Origin: Thermodesulfobacteriota bacterium
GTDB taxonomy: Bacteria > Desulfobacterota > DSM-4660 > Desulfatiglandales > Desulfatiglandaceae
DNA length: 43,552 nucleotides
Reading direction: 5' to 3'
Assembly: GCA_028278625.1 (NCBI GenBank)
Contig: JANQDY010000108.1
Span: forward strand, 1-43,552
Positions 9,137 through 17,121 of the stretch are shown piece after piece. The stretch's first letter is position 1. Each line of letters starts with the position of its first letter. The position numbers and the translations under genes are program-made. Under the pieces are notes generated by a model, which searched no databases, was not told the origin of the DNA, and worked only from the letters and a program-made list of their open reading frames with translations.

Positions 9137-10576
9137 CTACCCCGTGTAATCCATCCACGCTTTCGGTCTGTGCGGTTTCCACTTCCGGCCGTAAATCAGG
9201 TTGTCCACATGGGGAAAAAGGATGCGGGCAAGGGCCGAGCGTCTTAACAGATGCCGAACCAGTATGTGAATACTCCGATACGGTCTTGAAAAGGGGCAAA
9301 CCGCCATGCAGACACAGCAGTCGGTTCCCACCTTTCCCCAATAGTCGAAGCAACTGTCATCATCAAGTTTCCATCGCAGCAGACCCCTCTCCACGGTTTT
9401 GTTTCTCTCTCTGGGAATGGAGCGGGAAGGACATGATTCGGCGCATTTGAGGCATCGCTCGCAGAACTTCTCAGCCCCCAGGTCCACGGGAGAATCCGGC
9501 ACCAAAGGCATGTCCGTCTGCACCGCAAAGAGCCTCACCCGGGGACCGTATTTACGGGCAATGAGATACCCCTGCCGGCCCAACTCTCCCAGGCCCGCGT
9601 CAACAGCCAGGGGCACCATGAGCATATCATAGTGCCGATTGTGTTCCGCCACGGCCCGGTATCCAAGATTACCGAACCACTGGGCCAGAATGGTGGTGAT
9701 ATACGCCCCTCGGGCGTAGTTGTATCCGCTCTCCACCACTGCAGGCGTATGGGGGGCCGTGGCCACCATGTCACTGTCCATGGCCGTTGCCACCACCACC
9801 GCATAGGGGAGCGGCTTGGGAACCGTTGCCCCCCACTCCTCCCATTCGCCGTAATGGATTTCTCCCTTGTGGCTGTAGGCCCAGCGGGGATCCACCCTGC
9901 AAACGCCCACCAGATCCGCCCCCAGGTGCCGGGCCCATTCTTTCACGATGTCCGTGGCTTTTTCGGGTGTCATGTCAAAGGGCGGCGGGGCCTCCCCTTT
10001 GGCGGCATAGGTGCTTTGGGCACCGGCCGCTCCCGGTTCCACACGGGCCTTTTTGCCCAGCATGTTGGGGAGTTCAAAGGCGGAAATGAGCATGGACACA
10101 TTGGGCCGGTAACCGCTGTCAATGGATCCCGGCTTTCCCAAAGGGCCGCCCTTTACCCGTCTCAGATCGTCGCGTTCCTTTCGGTCCGGGTGCATCCGGT
10201 AATAGGCGTCATATTGGTCTGTGCCGGGGATGAGGCAGCGATTCCTCGCAAAGGTGATATCCCGCTCATCCATCGGCTCAAAAGGGCTGCCGTCATGGGC
10301 CAGGTAGCCTGAAGCCCCCTTGAGGGACCGGGCGGTTTTCGAAGGAGGAATGAGCAAAAGGGTTGAAAAGGCCAGAACAATACCGAAAAACCATGCCACG
10401 GGGATTCCAATGGCCGGAATAAACAGGATCGCCAGACCCAGGAGAAAATGAAAACCAGCCCCCGCTATTCCTATTTTCTGGGCCTTTAACGCCCCTTCGC
10501 GCCGGGATTCATAGGCAAAGAGCGCCGTCATTACGAGAAACGCCAGGTTTATGAGGGATAGCAGAAATGTGAGCAT
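9137..10576 (-). CDS. Reductive-dehalogenase-like protein with N-terminal membrane helices and two 4Fe-4S clusters
   Basis: The 479 residues begin with three hydrophobic helices (about 3-21, 38-55, 57-76) and no twin-arginine signal. The catalytic part resembles RdhA corrinoid dehalogenases: an ESGYNYARG tyrosine (Y285/Y287), AGLGELGRQGYLI (327-339), and YGPRVRLFAVQTDMPL (343-358). It ends with two cluster motifs, C372-X2-C375-X2-C378-X3-C382-P and C409-X10-C420-X2-C423-X3-C427-P. Classical RdhA proteins have a Tat signal and a separate RdhB anchor. Here the anchor is fused and no rdhB is visible, as in the membrane-fused homologues of marine anaerobes. By analogy it may reduce an organohalide or a related electrophile using cobalamin, with the active site probably facing the cytoplasm. 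It follows the TetR gene by 12 bases. The ATG at 10576 lacks a clear ribosome site. Confidence 0.8.
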   Translation of the reverse strand: MLTFLLSLINLAFLVMTALFAYESRREGALKAQKIGIAGAGFHFLLGLAILFIPAIGIPVAWFFGIVLAFSTLLLIPPSKTARSLKGASGYLAHDGSPFEPMDERDITFARNRCLIPGTDQYDAYYRMHPDRKERDDLRRVKGGPLGKPGSIDSGYRPNVSMLISAFELPNMLGKKARVEPGAAGAQSTYAAKGEAPPPFDMTPEKATDIVKEWARHLGADLVGVCRVDPRWAYSHKGEIHYGEWEEWGATVPKPLPYAVVVATAMDSDMVATAPHTPAVVESGYNYARGAYITTILAQWFGNLGYRAVAEHNRHYDMLMVPLAVDAGLGELGRQGYLIARKYGPRVRLFAVQTDMPLVPDSPVDLGAEKFCERCLKCAESCPSRSIPRERNKTVERGLLRWKLDDDSCFDYWGKVGTDCCVCMAVCPFSRPYRSIHILVRHLLRRSALARILFPHVDNLIYGRKWKPHRPKAWMDYTG

Positions 10577-10588
10577 GATTTTGACGGA

Positions 10589-11212
10589 TTATTGCGGGAG
10601 TCTGGGTATAAGGCCATGTAAATGCTGATGCAGGAGCCTGCCCAAGGTCGACAACTGGGCTTGTGCATCAAATTCCGGCGATCTGAGGCCAAAAAGGAGT
10701 GTTACGGAATAATAGCCCCAAAAGGCGGTTACCGCGTCCTGGATATCGGTTCTTGAATCGATTTCTCCCCGTTCGGCCGCCGCGGCAAACAGCCCGGTCA
10801 GCCCTTGCCATTCACGTGCCACAAGGGCATCCAGTTTTGATGCGGTTTTCCCTTCCAAGAAAAACACTTCTTTGATCACGATGCGCGCCAACTGAGGCCG
10901 TTTTGCATAATAAGAGAAGATATGGCGGAAGAGGTGAAGAATCTGCTCCGACAAGGAGGTCTCAGGCATGGTTGCATAACCGCGCTCAACGACTTCTCTC
11001 ATCTCTTTGTCAAAGGTGTCGATGACCAGGGAGGCCTTATCCGGGAAGTGTTGAAAGATGGTGCCCATGGCCACACCCGCCCTCGCGGCCAATTCACGCA
11101 TGGTTGTCTTTGCATACCCCTTTTCCTCAAAAAGGGCATGGGCCGTATCATAGATAATCCGGCGCGTCTCCTCCTTTGCCTGTTGCCGTCTTGTGCCGTA
11201 TCTATTGCTCAT
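10589..11212 (-). CDS. TetR/AcrR family transcriptional regulator
   Basis: The 207-residue protein has an N-terminal TetR helix-turn-helix at about residues 12-58: IIYDTAHALFEEKGYAKTTM, then RELAARAGVAMGTIFQHFPDK. A mostly helical ligand-binding domain follows. The ATG at 11212 is preceded by GGGGAG at a good distance. The frame is open to 11371, but the 53 extra codons contain the promoter and no domain, so the shorter form is preferred. It lies 12 bases upstream of the reductive-dehalogenase-like gene and is probably cotranscribed with it. It diverges from the small membrane-protein gene at 11497, whose promoter contains three palindromic boxes that this regulator is the obvious candidate to bind. 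Its inducer is unknown. Confidence 0.92.
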   Translation of the reverse strand: MSNRYGTRRQQAKEETRRIIYDTAHALFEEKGYAKTTMRELAARAGVAMGTIFQHFPDKASLVIDTFDKEMREVVERGYATMPETSLSEQILHLFRHIFSYYAKRPQLARIVIKEVFFLEGKTASKLDALVAREWQGLTGLFAAAAERGEIDSRTDIQDAVTAFWGYYSVTLLFGLRSPEFDAQAQLSTLGRLLHQHLHGLIPRLPQ

Positions 11213-11246
11213 GGTCTCCCCGCCTGACAGAAGCTTGAAATTGATT

Positions 11247-11274
11247 ATTATGGGATCCGCACTTCCCTTGTCAA
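11247..11274 (-). promoter_or_regulatory. Sigma-70 promoter for tetR and the dehalogenase-like gene
   Basis: Read on the minus strand, TTGACA (11274-11269) is followed after 16 bases by CATAAT (11252-11247). Transcription would begin near 11240, about 28 bases before the TetR start codon. The three operator boxes at 11386-11429 do not overlap this promoter. Confidence 0.6.
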
Positions 11275-11359
11275 GCTTTGCACCTTTTTGAATGCCCATC
11301 GGATTTCCCGATCCTATGATGCGTGGTGAAACAATGGCCATGAAATCCAAGAATAAATC

Positions 11360-11388
11360 TTGACAGAACAAGAGGCAACCAATATGAT
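11360..11388 (+). promoter_or_regulatory. Strong sigma-70 promoter for the 59-residue membrane protein
   Basis: TTGACA (11360-11365) is separated by 17 bases from TATGAT (11383-11388), close to the full consensus. Transcription would start near 11395. The first palindromic box begins on the last bases of the -10 element and two more follow, so the promoter is well placed for tight repression. Confidence 0.75.
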
Positions 11389-11429
11389 CGTGTTCGCTTA
11401 CTGATCATGCTCATTTACTGAGCATGTTC
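11386..11429. promoter_or_regulatory. Three phased palindromic operator boxes (17-bp spacing)
   Basis: The boxes are GATCGTGTTC (11386-11395), GATCATGCTC (11403-11412) and GAGCATGTTC (11420-11429). They fit the palindromic consensus GANCATGNTC, with one deviation in box 1. Their starts are exactly 17 bases apart, and the first two spacers end in TTACT. They overlap the -10 element and transcription start of the plus-strand promoter. A regulator dimer could bind each box. The adjacent TetR protein is the likely one, by inference only. Confidence 0.65.
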
Positions 11430-11496
11430 ATATAGCATCTGCCTTACTTCCTATATGGAAATTCTAGAACCCAAAAAAAGATAGGAGAAAACACAA

Positions 11497-11676
11497 ATGA
11501 ATCTCTTCAAAGATTGGCTGCCGGTACTTTACATCGGACTGATGGGAATCGTGATGGGGCATGGATTCAAGGGAAGTTCCCTTGGTATCGTCATAACAGG
11601 AAGCGTTGTTCTTCTGCCGGTACTCCTGATCGGCCTTTACGGGATTTTCAGAATCCTTGAAAAAACAAAGCCTTAA
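11497..11676 (+). CDS. Small membrane protein of 59 residues, unknown function
   Basis: This short frame runs from ATG 11497 to TAA 11676 and has a good AGGAG site at 11483-11487, nine bases before the start. The product, beginning MNLFKDWLPVLYIGLMGIV, has two predicted membrane helices (about residues 8-22 and 29-52) and a short basic tail ending EKTKP. The two helices are separated by a short polar turn, GHGFKGSS. I do not recognise the family. Support comes from the ribosome site, the near-consensus promoter about 100 bases upstream and the operator boxes within it. The divergent TetR regulator suggests a stress- or ligand-induced membrane peptide, perhaps an efflux or envelope accessory protein. 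It ends 18 bases before the convergent TRAP permease gene. Confidence 0.7.
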   Translation: MNLFKDWLPVLYIGLMGIVMGHGFKGSSLGIVITGSVVLLPVLLIGLYGIFRILEKTKP

Positions 11677-11694
11677 GAAAGGAAAAGGGGGCAT

Positions 11695-13575
11695 CTATCG
11701 CAGCAGCTGCGGCAAAAAGAGGGATACCGCCGGAAACGCGATCAGGGTGATCAGCCGGGCCACATCCGCCAGCAGAAAAGGAGAAATGCCTCTGAAAATC
11801 GTCGAAAGAGGCACATCGCCGGCGATCCCTTTCATGATGTAGACGTTGATGCCCACCGGCGGGGTGATCATTCCGATTTCAGAGATCACCACCACAATGA
11901 TGCCGAACCAGATGAGGTCAAATCCCAGGCTTTCCACCACCGGTGCAAAAATGGGAACGGTGATGAAGACCAACGGCAGGGTTCCCATGACACATCCCAG
12001 GCCGAAGCAGATGGCCACAATGGCGGCGATGATGGCCACGGGATGGATCTCAAGATCGGTGGCGTAGTTGGCCAGTTCCATGGGGAGTTGTGTGGAGGTC
12101 AGGAAATAGCCGTAGATGGCCGTACCGATGACCACCAGAAAGACCATTGATGTGGTGCGGCCCGTTGACAACAAGGCGCTGTACATGTTTTTTCCCGTGA
12201 TACGGCGTCGAAGTAGACCAAACACCAGGGCGCCGGTGGCGCCGATGGCCCCCGCTTCCGTGGGCGTAAAAAGCCCGCCGTAAATCCCCCCCATGATCAG
12301 CGCAAAGAGACACAGCACCTCCCAGGTATCCCCCAGGGATTTCACCCGTTCCTTCATGGGAAACCGGGGACCCACGGGGCCCACTTCCGGATTTAGCCGC
12401 GTCCAGATCACGATGGCGAATATATAGTACAATAGGGACAAAAGCCCGGGGATGATGCCGGCAAAGAAGAGTTCCGCGATGGAGACTTCCGTCAGAATAC
12501 CGTATATGATCAGCACCACGCTGGGCGGGATAAGAATACCAATGGTGCCGCCGGCGGCGATGGACCCGGTGGCCAGGGTATCGGCGTATTTGTATCGTTT
12601 CATCTCCGGTAGCGACACGGCTCCCATTGTGGCCGCCGTGGCAAGGGATGATCCGCTGACCGCGGAAAACGCACCGCATGCCAGCACCGTTGCCATGGAA
12701 AGGCCGCCCCGGAAGCGGCCCACCCACTTATAGGCCGCCTGATAGAGCTTTTCACTGAGACCCGCCTGAAAGCATAGTTCCCCCATGAGGATAAAGAAAG
12801 GAATGACGCACAGAGAATAGGAGGCGGTCATGGAGTAGGGAACGGTCCGCAAAAGCCCCAACCCCGAATCGGCGCCAAAGAGAAGGGCCATGCCGAAAAA
12901 TCCCAAAAATCCCAGGGCCGCACCAATGAGCATGCCTGAAAATAGAAAGATCAAAAGTGCGATGATCCCGAAATACTGACCCAGCTCCAATTCTATCTCC
13001 AAGCCGGTAAACGGCACGACCACCAGCAGGATGGCCAGAACCATTGCGACAACGGCTCCCGTACCATGGCCGTTTTTAAACGCCTTTGCCGTCTTTTTCA
13101 GAAATTCCGCCAGGGTGGTGATACCGAAAAGAAAAAAACCGATGCAGATAATCCACAGCACCCAGAAGAGCGGTATCCGCAGATCAAAGGTGGCAGTGCC
13201 GTCATTCAGCCGCGTGATGGACTGCACAAGGCTCTGCCAGGTGAGGATCATAAAGAACAGACCCTGCACCAGGCTTGTGGCCACGGCCAGCACCCCCTGC
13301 GCGCCTTTCGGAAGACGGCCGGTAATAAAATCCACGGAGATGTGATTCCCGGTGACCTGCGTGTAGGCGATACCGCAGTACACTAGTATCACAATCATCA
13401 ACTCTTCCAGTTCCACCGTCCCCACCAGCGGCGTATGGAACAACGCCCGGCTGATGACATGGGCGGTCACCAGGACCACCATGAGCAGGGAGGTACAGGC
13501 ACCAGCGGCGTTGAGATACCGAGCCACCGGTTCAACGCGTTTTTCAAAGCCTTCCACGTGTTCTTGAAAGGTCAT
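11695..13575 (-). CDS. TRAP transporter fused permease (DctQ-DctM)
   Basis: A protein of about 626 residues joins the small DctQ subunit to the large DctM subunit. The first part (about 1-170) has four helices and the DctQ-like stretch ALFHTPLVGTVELEELMIV. The DctM part has 11-12 helices, GAFSAVSGSSLATAATMG, IPPSVVLIIYG, and FTPTEAGAIGA. TRAP systems import organic acids by sodium symport, using a periplasmic binding protein. The ATG at 13575 has a GGGAGG site at good distance and is preferred to the ATG at 13602. The binding-protein gene ends 33 bases upstream. The substrate cannot be read from the permease. This is the last gene of the minus-strand cluster that begins with lpdA. Confidence 0.94.
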   Translation of the reverse strand: MTFQEHVEGFEKRVEPVARYLNAAGACTSLLMVVLVTAHVISRALFHTPLVGTVELEELMIVILVYCGIAYTQVTGNHISVDFITGRLPKGAQGVLAVATSLVQGLFFMILTWQSLVQSITRLNDGTATFDLRIPLFWVLWIICIGFFLFGITTLAEFLKKTAKAFKNGHGTGAVVAMVLAILLVVVPFTGLEIELELGQYFGIIALLIFLFSGMLIGAALGFLGFFGMALLFGADSGLGLLRTVPYSMTASYSLCVIPFFILMGELCFQAGLSEKLYQAAYKWVGRFRGGLSMATVLACGAFSAVSGSSLATAATMGAVSLPEMKRYKYADTLATGSIAAGGTIGILIPPSVVLIIYGILTEVSIAELFFAGIIPGLLSLLYYIFAIVIWTRLNPEVGPVGPRFPMKERVKSLGDTWEVLCLFALIMGGIYGGLFTPTEAGAIGATGALVFGLLRRRITGKNMYSALLSTGRTTSMVFLVVIGTAIYGYFLTSTQLPMELANYATDLEIHPVAIIAAIVAICFGLGCVMGTLPLVFITVPIFAPVVESLGFDLIWFGIIVVVISEIGMITPPVGINVYIMKGIAGDVPLSTIFRGISPFLLADVARLITLIAFPAVSLFLPQLLR

Positions 13576-13608
13576 GGTTGCCTCCCTGCCCGGCTCCATC
13601 ATGACCGA

Positions 13609-14634
13609 TTACTTGCCTTTTTCAGCCATGACCGACAGTGCCTTTTCCAGCACTTTCTCTGGATCGGCATACCCTTTGGCTTTCGCATCCGCTATCCATT
13701 TTTCACGAACCGGCGCAATTTTTTCAGCCCAAAGCTTTTTTTGTTCGGCGGACAAGGTGAAGAATTTGTCCCCTTTTTTGGTCATCCAGGCCACGTCTTT
13801 TGTTTGGGCCGCATCAAAGGCTTCCCCGGTTTTTTTCGCTGCCGCAAGGCCGCTGATGGCTTCGATGGCTTTCTTGTCCGCATCCGACATTTTATTCCAT
13901 GCGCCCTTGTTCACCGTGACATAAAAGGAGACCGCCATCAGGTTGGCATTGGTGTGAAAATGGACCAGATCGGCAATTTTCTGGGTGCGGAGCGGCGCAT
14001 AGGGGAGAAAACACCCTTCCACCACGCCTTTTTGCATGGCCAGAAAAACCTGTACCATGGGCATGGCCTCGGGAGAAGCGCCCAAAAGCCTTAGCAGTTG
14101 CGTCTGGGTGGCGCCCCCCGCGCTGACCACCACATTCTTAAGCTCTTCCAGGTTTTGCACTTTCTTTTTGGTGAAATGGAGCTGAAAAGCGGGGTTCATG
14201 TAGCTCCACAGGACCTTCACATCCTGCAGCTCTTTCTGCATTTCAGGCGTCGTCCGGTACATTTCCCACAACGCTTCGCTGTTCTGAAGCGCCTTTTCGC
14301 CGGCCACCATGGGCTGGTCCATAACCGAATTCAGGATCAGCTTGCTTCGGGTATACACGGGCAGTACAATGCCGATATCCCCCACCCTGGAAGAAATGGC
14401 ATCCAGGGCGTCTTTGGGTTTGAAAAGGGCATTGGAATAGAACATGGTGACCTTAACCCGGCCGTCGGTTACTTTCTTGACCTCTTTGGCCCAGGGCGCG
14501 AACACCTGTTTACACAAGGGGTGTTTGGGGCTGTACATGACGTTGAACCGCAGGTTCAGCGCACTGGCCGAACCGGTGAAGAGAAATAGACTTACCAATA
14601 GCCCGATGACGATCATCAACTGCTTTTTCTTCAT
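13609..14634 (-). CDS. dctP: TRAP transporter periplasmic solute-binding protein (DctP family)
   Basis: The 341-residue protein has a clear Sec signal peptide (MKKKQLMIVIGLLVSLFLFT), with likely cleavage after SASA at residue 25. The mature part has DctP-family features: an N-terminal LRFNVMYSPKHPLCKQVFAPWAKEV segment broken by a strand-helix turn, a central ARG/LRLLG ligand-binding region, and a C-terminal helix pair. It would deliver an organic anion, often a carboxylate, to the fused DctQM permease 33 bases downstream. GGGAG precedes the ATG at 14634. The neighbouring sulfotransferase-like gene suggests an aromatic or sulfated acid as substrate, which is an inference only. Confidence 0.9.
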   Translation of the reverse strand: MKKKQLMIVIGLLVSLFLFTGSASALNLRFNVMYSPKHPLCKQVFAPWAKEVKKVTDGRVKVTMFYSNALFKPKDALDAISSRVGDIGIVLPVYTRSKLILNSVMDQPMVAGEKALQNSEALWEMYRTTPEMQKELQDVKVLWSYMNPAFQLHFTKKKVQNLEELKNVVVSAGGATQTQLLRLLGASPEAMPMVQVFLAMQKGVVEGCFLPYAPLRTQKIADLVHFHTNANLMAVSFYVTVNKGAWNKMSDADKKAIEAISGLAAAKKTGEAFDAAQTKDVAWMTKKGDKFFTLSAEQKKLWAEKIAPVREKWIADAKAKGYADPEKVLEKALSVMAEKGK

Positions 14635-14690
14635 TTTTTAAATCTCCCTATGCATTAATGGTTCATGGTTAACGCTCACAGACACATGAT

Positions 14691-16142
14691 TCATGAGGCG
14701 CATTCATCTTCCGATTCATCCACCTCGCTGACACACAGCTGAGGCCCCGGATAAGGCAGGGTTCCTTCCACATCCACAACCCCCGCTTCCGGTTTCCATT
14801 CCACACCCGGCACCCTGAACCGGCTTTTGTCCAGCTTCGGAATCTCTTTTTCTTCCGGCCGGTCCAGCTGCGGCACCCAGTCATAGGGCACCCGGTATGC
14901 CCGGTAGACAAAATTGGCATTGTTGTTGAGACCGTAGTATGGACTCACATATTCCCAGACGATTTCATGCCCTTGCGTGACTTCAAAGATACGCCCGGAA
15001 GACCCTTCGGTGATGAGCGTATTGCCGTTGGGCAACCGCTGGGCCGAGCTGATGAGGGGCGAGTAGAAATCGCTGTTGTTCATTTTGGGCAGATACCCGG
15101 CTTCGAGATAGCTGTATTGCCAGATCACTTCGAGGGACACCGGATCGAACTCGAGGATGCGCGAATAATCCCTGAGCGCATCATTGTGGCCGGCGGGTGA
15201 TCCCGGATTGGGAGCACCGTATCCTGCAAATCCGCCATTATCAAACACCAGGATGTTCCCCTCTCCAGGCAGGCCTTCGGGGATCATGTGCGCATGATGC
15301 TGGCCGATGATCCACCCCATCTCCTTTAGTGACGCTTCCCGGTCATAATCCGGCCCGATCTGCCACACGATGTTGCCGCTTTCCTTGTCGGTAATGGCGA
15401 TGATGTTGGTTTGACGGCCGTCCCAGATGATATTGTCCGGGTGAAACCGCGCATCGCCCTCATCAAACCAGCGGTTGGGCCCCAGGGTGGAGACGCTATT
15501 CATGTGCATCCAGTCGCCGATGATCCCGTCCCCCACCACCATTGTGGGGTTTCGGGCCATGGCGTTTTTGGCGGCTTCGCTGAAGTTCATTTCGTCAAAG
15601 TGTTCACTGCACACCCATTCCCAGATGATGTCGCCGTCCCAGTTCACTTCGTAGATCACATCGTCCAAAAGCGGTTTGTCGCTGATTCTGGGATCTTTCA
15701 AATCCTTGTGCCCCAGAATCAAGGTGTTACCCCCCTGGACTTTGGGCGCCTGGCCCGGTGCATAGTAGCCGACAGGATTCCCTTCCCGCTGGTAATCATG
15801 GTGCTGCCGGGCCATCCATTTGCCCCCCTCACCGGGATCTTCGATGTATTCATACTGATCGAACTTCCAGACCACCCTGCCGTCCCAGTCCACCTGGACC
15901 ACGTCGGTGTGGTCCATGAAACCGTATTTGGGACTGCGCACGCCAAGGCTGGCCATCACCTGGCCCCCCGGCAGGGGTTTTGCCGGAAATCCATGCAGCC
16001 CCTTCCAGAGGCGGACCACATTGCCGTTCATATCCACCAGGGCCGGACCCGTTTCCCTTGCGATGAAAAGCGTATAGCCGCTCCAGCATCTGTCCGGGTC
16101 AAAGAGGGTTGCGCCGGTGGGATAAATCGTGGGCATACCCAT
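14691..16142 (-). CDS. Arylsulfotransferase (ASST)-family beta-propeller protein
   Basis: The 483-residue protein has at least six blade repeats of the form G-x-[IV]-[VI]-W (DGRVVWKF, DGDIIWEW, SGNIVWQI, SLEVIWQY, GHEIVWEY and a first NGNVVRLW). It also has the family's active-site segments DWMHMNSVSTLG and GQHHAHMIPEG followed by GNILVFDNGG. Known ASST enzymes move sulfate from a phenolic ester to another phenol through a histidine intermediate, usually in the periplasm. No signal peptide is visible (the start is MGMPTIYPTG), so this one may act in the cytoplasm. AAGGAG precedes the ATG at 16142. It sits between the glutaredoxin-fusion gene and the TRAP genes on one strand. A structural or sensing role for the propeller is an alternative to catalysis. 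Confidence 0.82.
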   Translation of the reverse strand: MGMPTIYPTGATLFDPDRCWSGYTLFIARETGPALVDMNGNVVRLWKGLHGFPAKPLPGGQVMASLGVRSPKYGFMDHTDVVQVDWDGRVVWKFDQYEYIEDPGEGGKWMARQHHDYQREGNPVGYYAPGQAPKVQGGNTLILGHKDLKDPRISDKPLLDDVIYEVNWDGDIIWEWVCSEHFDEMNFSEAAKNAMARNPTMVVGDGIIGDWMHMNSVSTLGPNRWFDEGDARFHPDNIIWDGRQTNIIAITDKESGNIVWQIGPDYDREASLKEMGWIIGQHHAHMIPEGLPGEGNILVFDNGGFAGYGAPNPGSPAGHNDALRDYSRILEFDPVSLEVIWQYSYLEAGYLPKMNNSDFYSPLISSAQRLPNGNTLITEGSSGRIFEVTQGHEIVWEYVSPYYGLNNNANFVYRAYRVPYDWVPQLDRPEEKEIPKLDKSRFRVPGVEWKPEAGVVDVEGTLPYPGPQLCVSEVDESEDECAS

Positions 16143-16187
16143 GTCATATCTCCTTTTGCTTTATGCTGTTATTAAGGGTGCCGTTAT

Positions 16188-16207
16188 AAGGGTGCAACCC
16201 CACCCTT
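16188..16207 (-). other. Hairpin between the glutaredoxin-fusion and sulfotransferase genes
   Basis: AAGGGTG (16188-16194) and CACCCTT (16201-16207) form a perfect 7-bp stem with a 6-base loop, 11 bases past the stop codon of the upstream gene. No T run follows on the minus strand. It may adjust expression between operon genes by partial termination or by protecting the mRNA end. Confidence 0.35.
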
Positions 16208-16218
16208 TCCGGTTGAAT

Positions 16219-17055
16219 CTATTTTGCTATCTCCGTCATGACCATATACCGCCTGGCAGCGGTGCGATATTTGAACAGCGCGGTTGAACGGAGCGGTTCT
16301 ACGGCTTTGAGCCGTTCATCAATGGCCTTTGCGGGGTCAAAAGGTCTCAGTTCATAGGGGTGTTTCTTGGAACCGGTGGCCGTTTCGATGGTCTCTGCGG
16401 TTTCGCCGATTTCATCCGGCGTAATGAAGCGCACGGTGCCATCCGGTTCGACCATGGGTGCAAGGGTCGTATAGAACCGGTAATCGGGAAATTGGGCCGT
16501 GAGCCCAATGGATGAACCCAATTCCTCGGGTGTAATGGCGTTTCCGGTAAGGGACGCGTACAATTCGGCCGGACCGAACACCGCCATAACAATTCGATCG
16601 CCAAGTTTCATCTCCAGGATCGCTTTCAGCACATGAGAATTGCGGCCGTCGGTCGTCAGCAGGATCTTGAGGCCGTTCTGCTTTAAATAACCCATCACTT
16701 TCAGTAACGCCTTGAGGCGAGACGGGTCGCCGGCCGAAATACTGAATCCGTCGATCCACTCACCGTGAAGGGCGCTTCGGCCGATGAAACCATCAAGGCC
16801 ATTGCCTGCAACCAGATGGCCGATCACCACGCTTACCCCCTGGCGAATGACGCTGCCATCGGTGTAAACGGGAAACTCCACGCCATCCTTGTCACGATGG
16901 ATATCCGGTCGGTGAGCCCGGTAAAATTTCGCAAAAGCATCTTTGCCGTCGGCCTTGATGTCGTATTCCTCGAAATCCACGCCGTTTTCCTTCATGAACT
17001 TCTTCGTGATATTGCATCTGGCGCACCCGGCGGCACTGTAGATTTGGTGGGACAT
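16219..17055 (-). CDS. Glutaredoxin fused to a degenerate radical-SAM (NrdG2-like) domain
   Basis: The 278-residue protein has two parts. Residues 1-84 are a glutaredoxin-like domain with the redox pair C11-A-R-C14 and the cis-proline segment EFPVYTDG (60-67). Residues 97-240 match the barrel of anaerobic ribonucleotide-reductase activases: IDGFSISAGDPSRL stands where SGGEPT is expected, GLKILLTTDG where DTNG is expected, then LGDRIVMAVFGP and DYRFYTTLAP. The CX3CX2C motif that binds the radical-SAM cluster is missing, and C11 and C14 are the only cysteines. It therefore cannot be a normal radical-SAM enzyme. A thiol-disulfide or ligand-binding role is plausible. GGGAG precedes the ATG at 17055. 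The gene lies 66 bases after lpdA, whose dithiol chemistry fits a redox partner. Confidence 0.78.
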   Translation of the reverse strand: MSHQIYSAAGCARCNITKKFMKENGVDFEEYDIKADGKDAFAKFYRAHRPDIHRDKDGVEFPVYTDGSVIRQGVSVVIGHLVAGNGLDGFIGRSALHGEWIDGFSISAGDPSRLKALLKVMGYLKQNGLKILLTTDGRNSHVLKAILEMKLGDRIVMAVFGPAELYASLTGNAITPEELGSSIGLTAQFPDYRFYTTLAPMVEPDGTVRFITPDEIGETAETIETATGSKKHPYELRPFDPAKAIDERLKAVEPLRSTALFKYRTAARRYMVMTEIAK

Positions 17056-17121
17056 TTTACATCTCCCAACTACTCGAATTCAGATAAAGATAGCTAACGG
17101 CCAATGGCCAAAAGCTAACAG

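Noticed and set aside
15411..16175. Plus-strand open frame of 254 codons
   Set aside because: It is antisense to the sulfotransferase-like gene and rich in His/Val/Pro, without a ribosome site.
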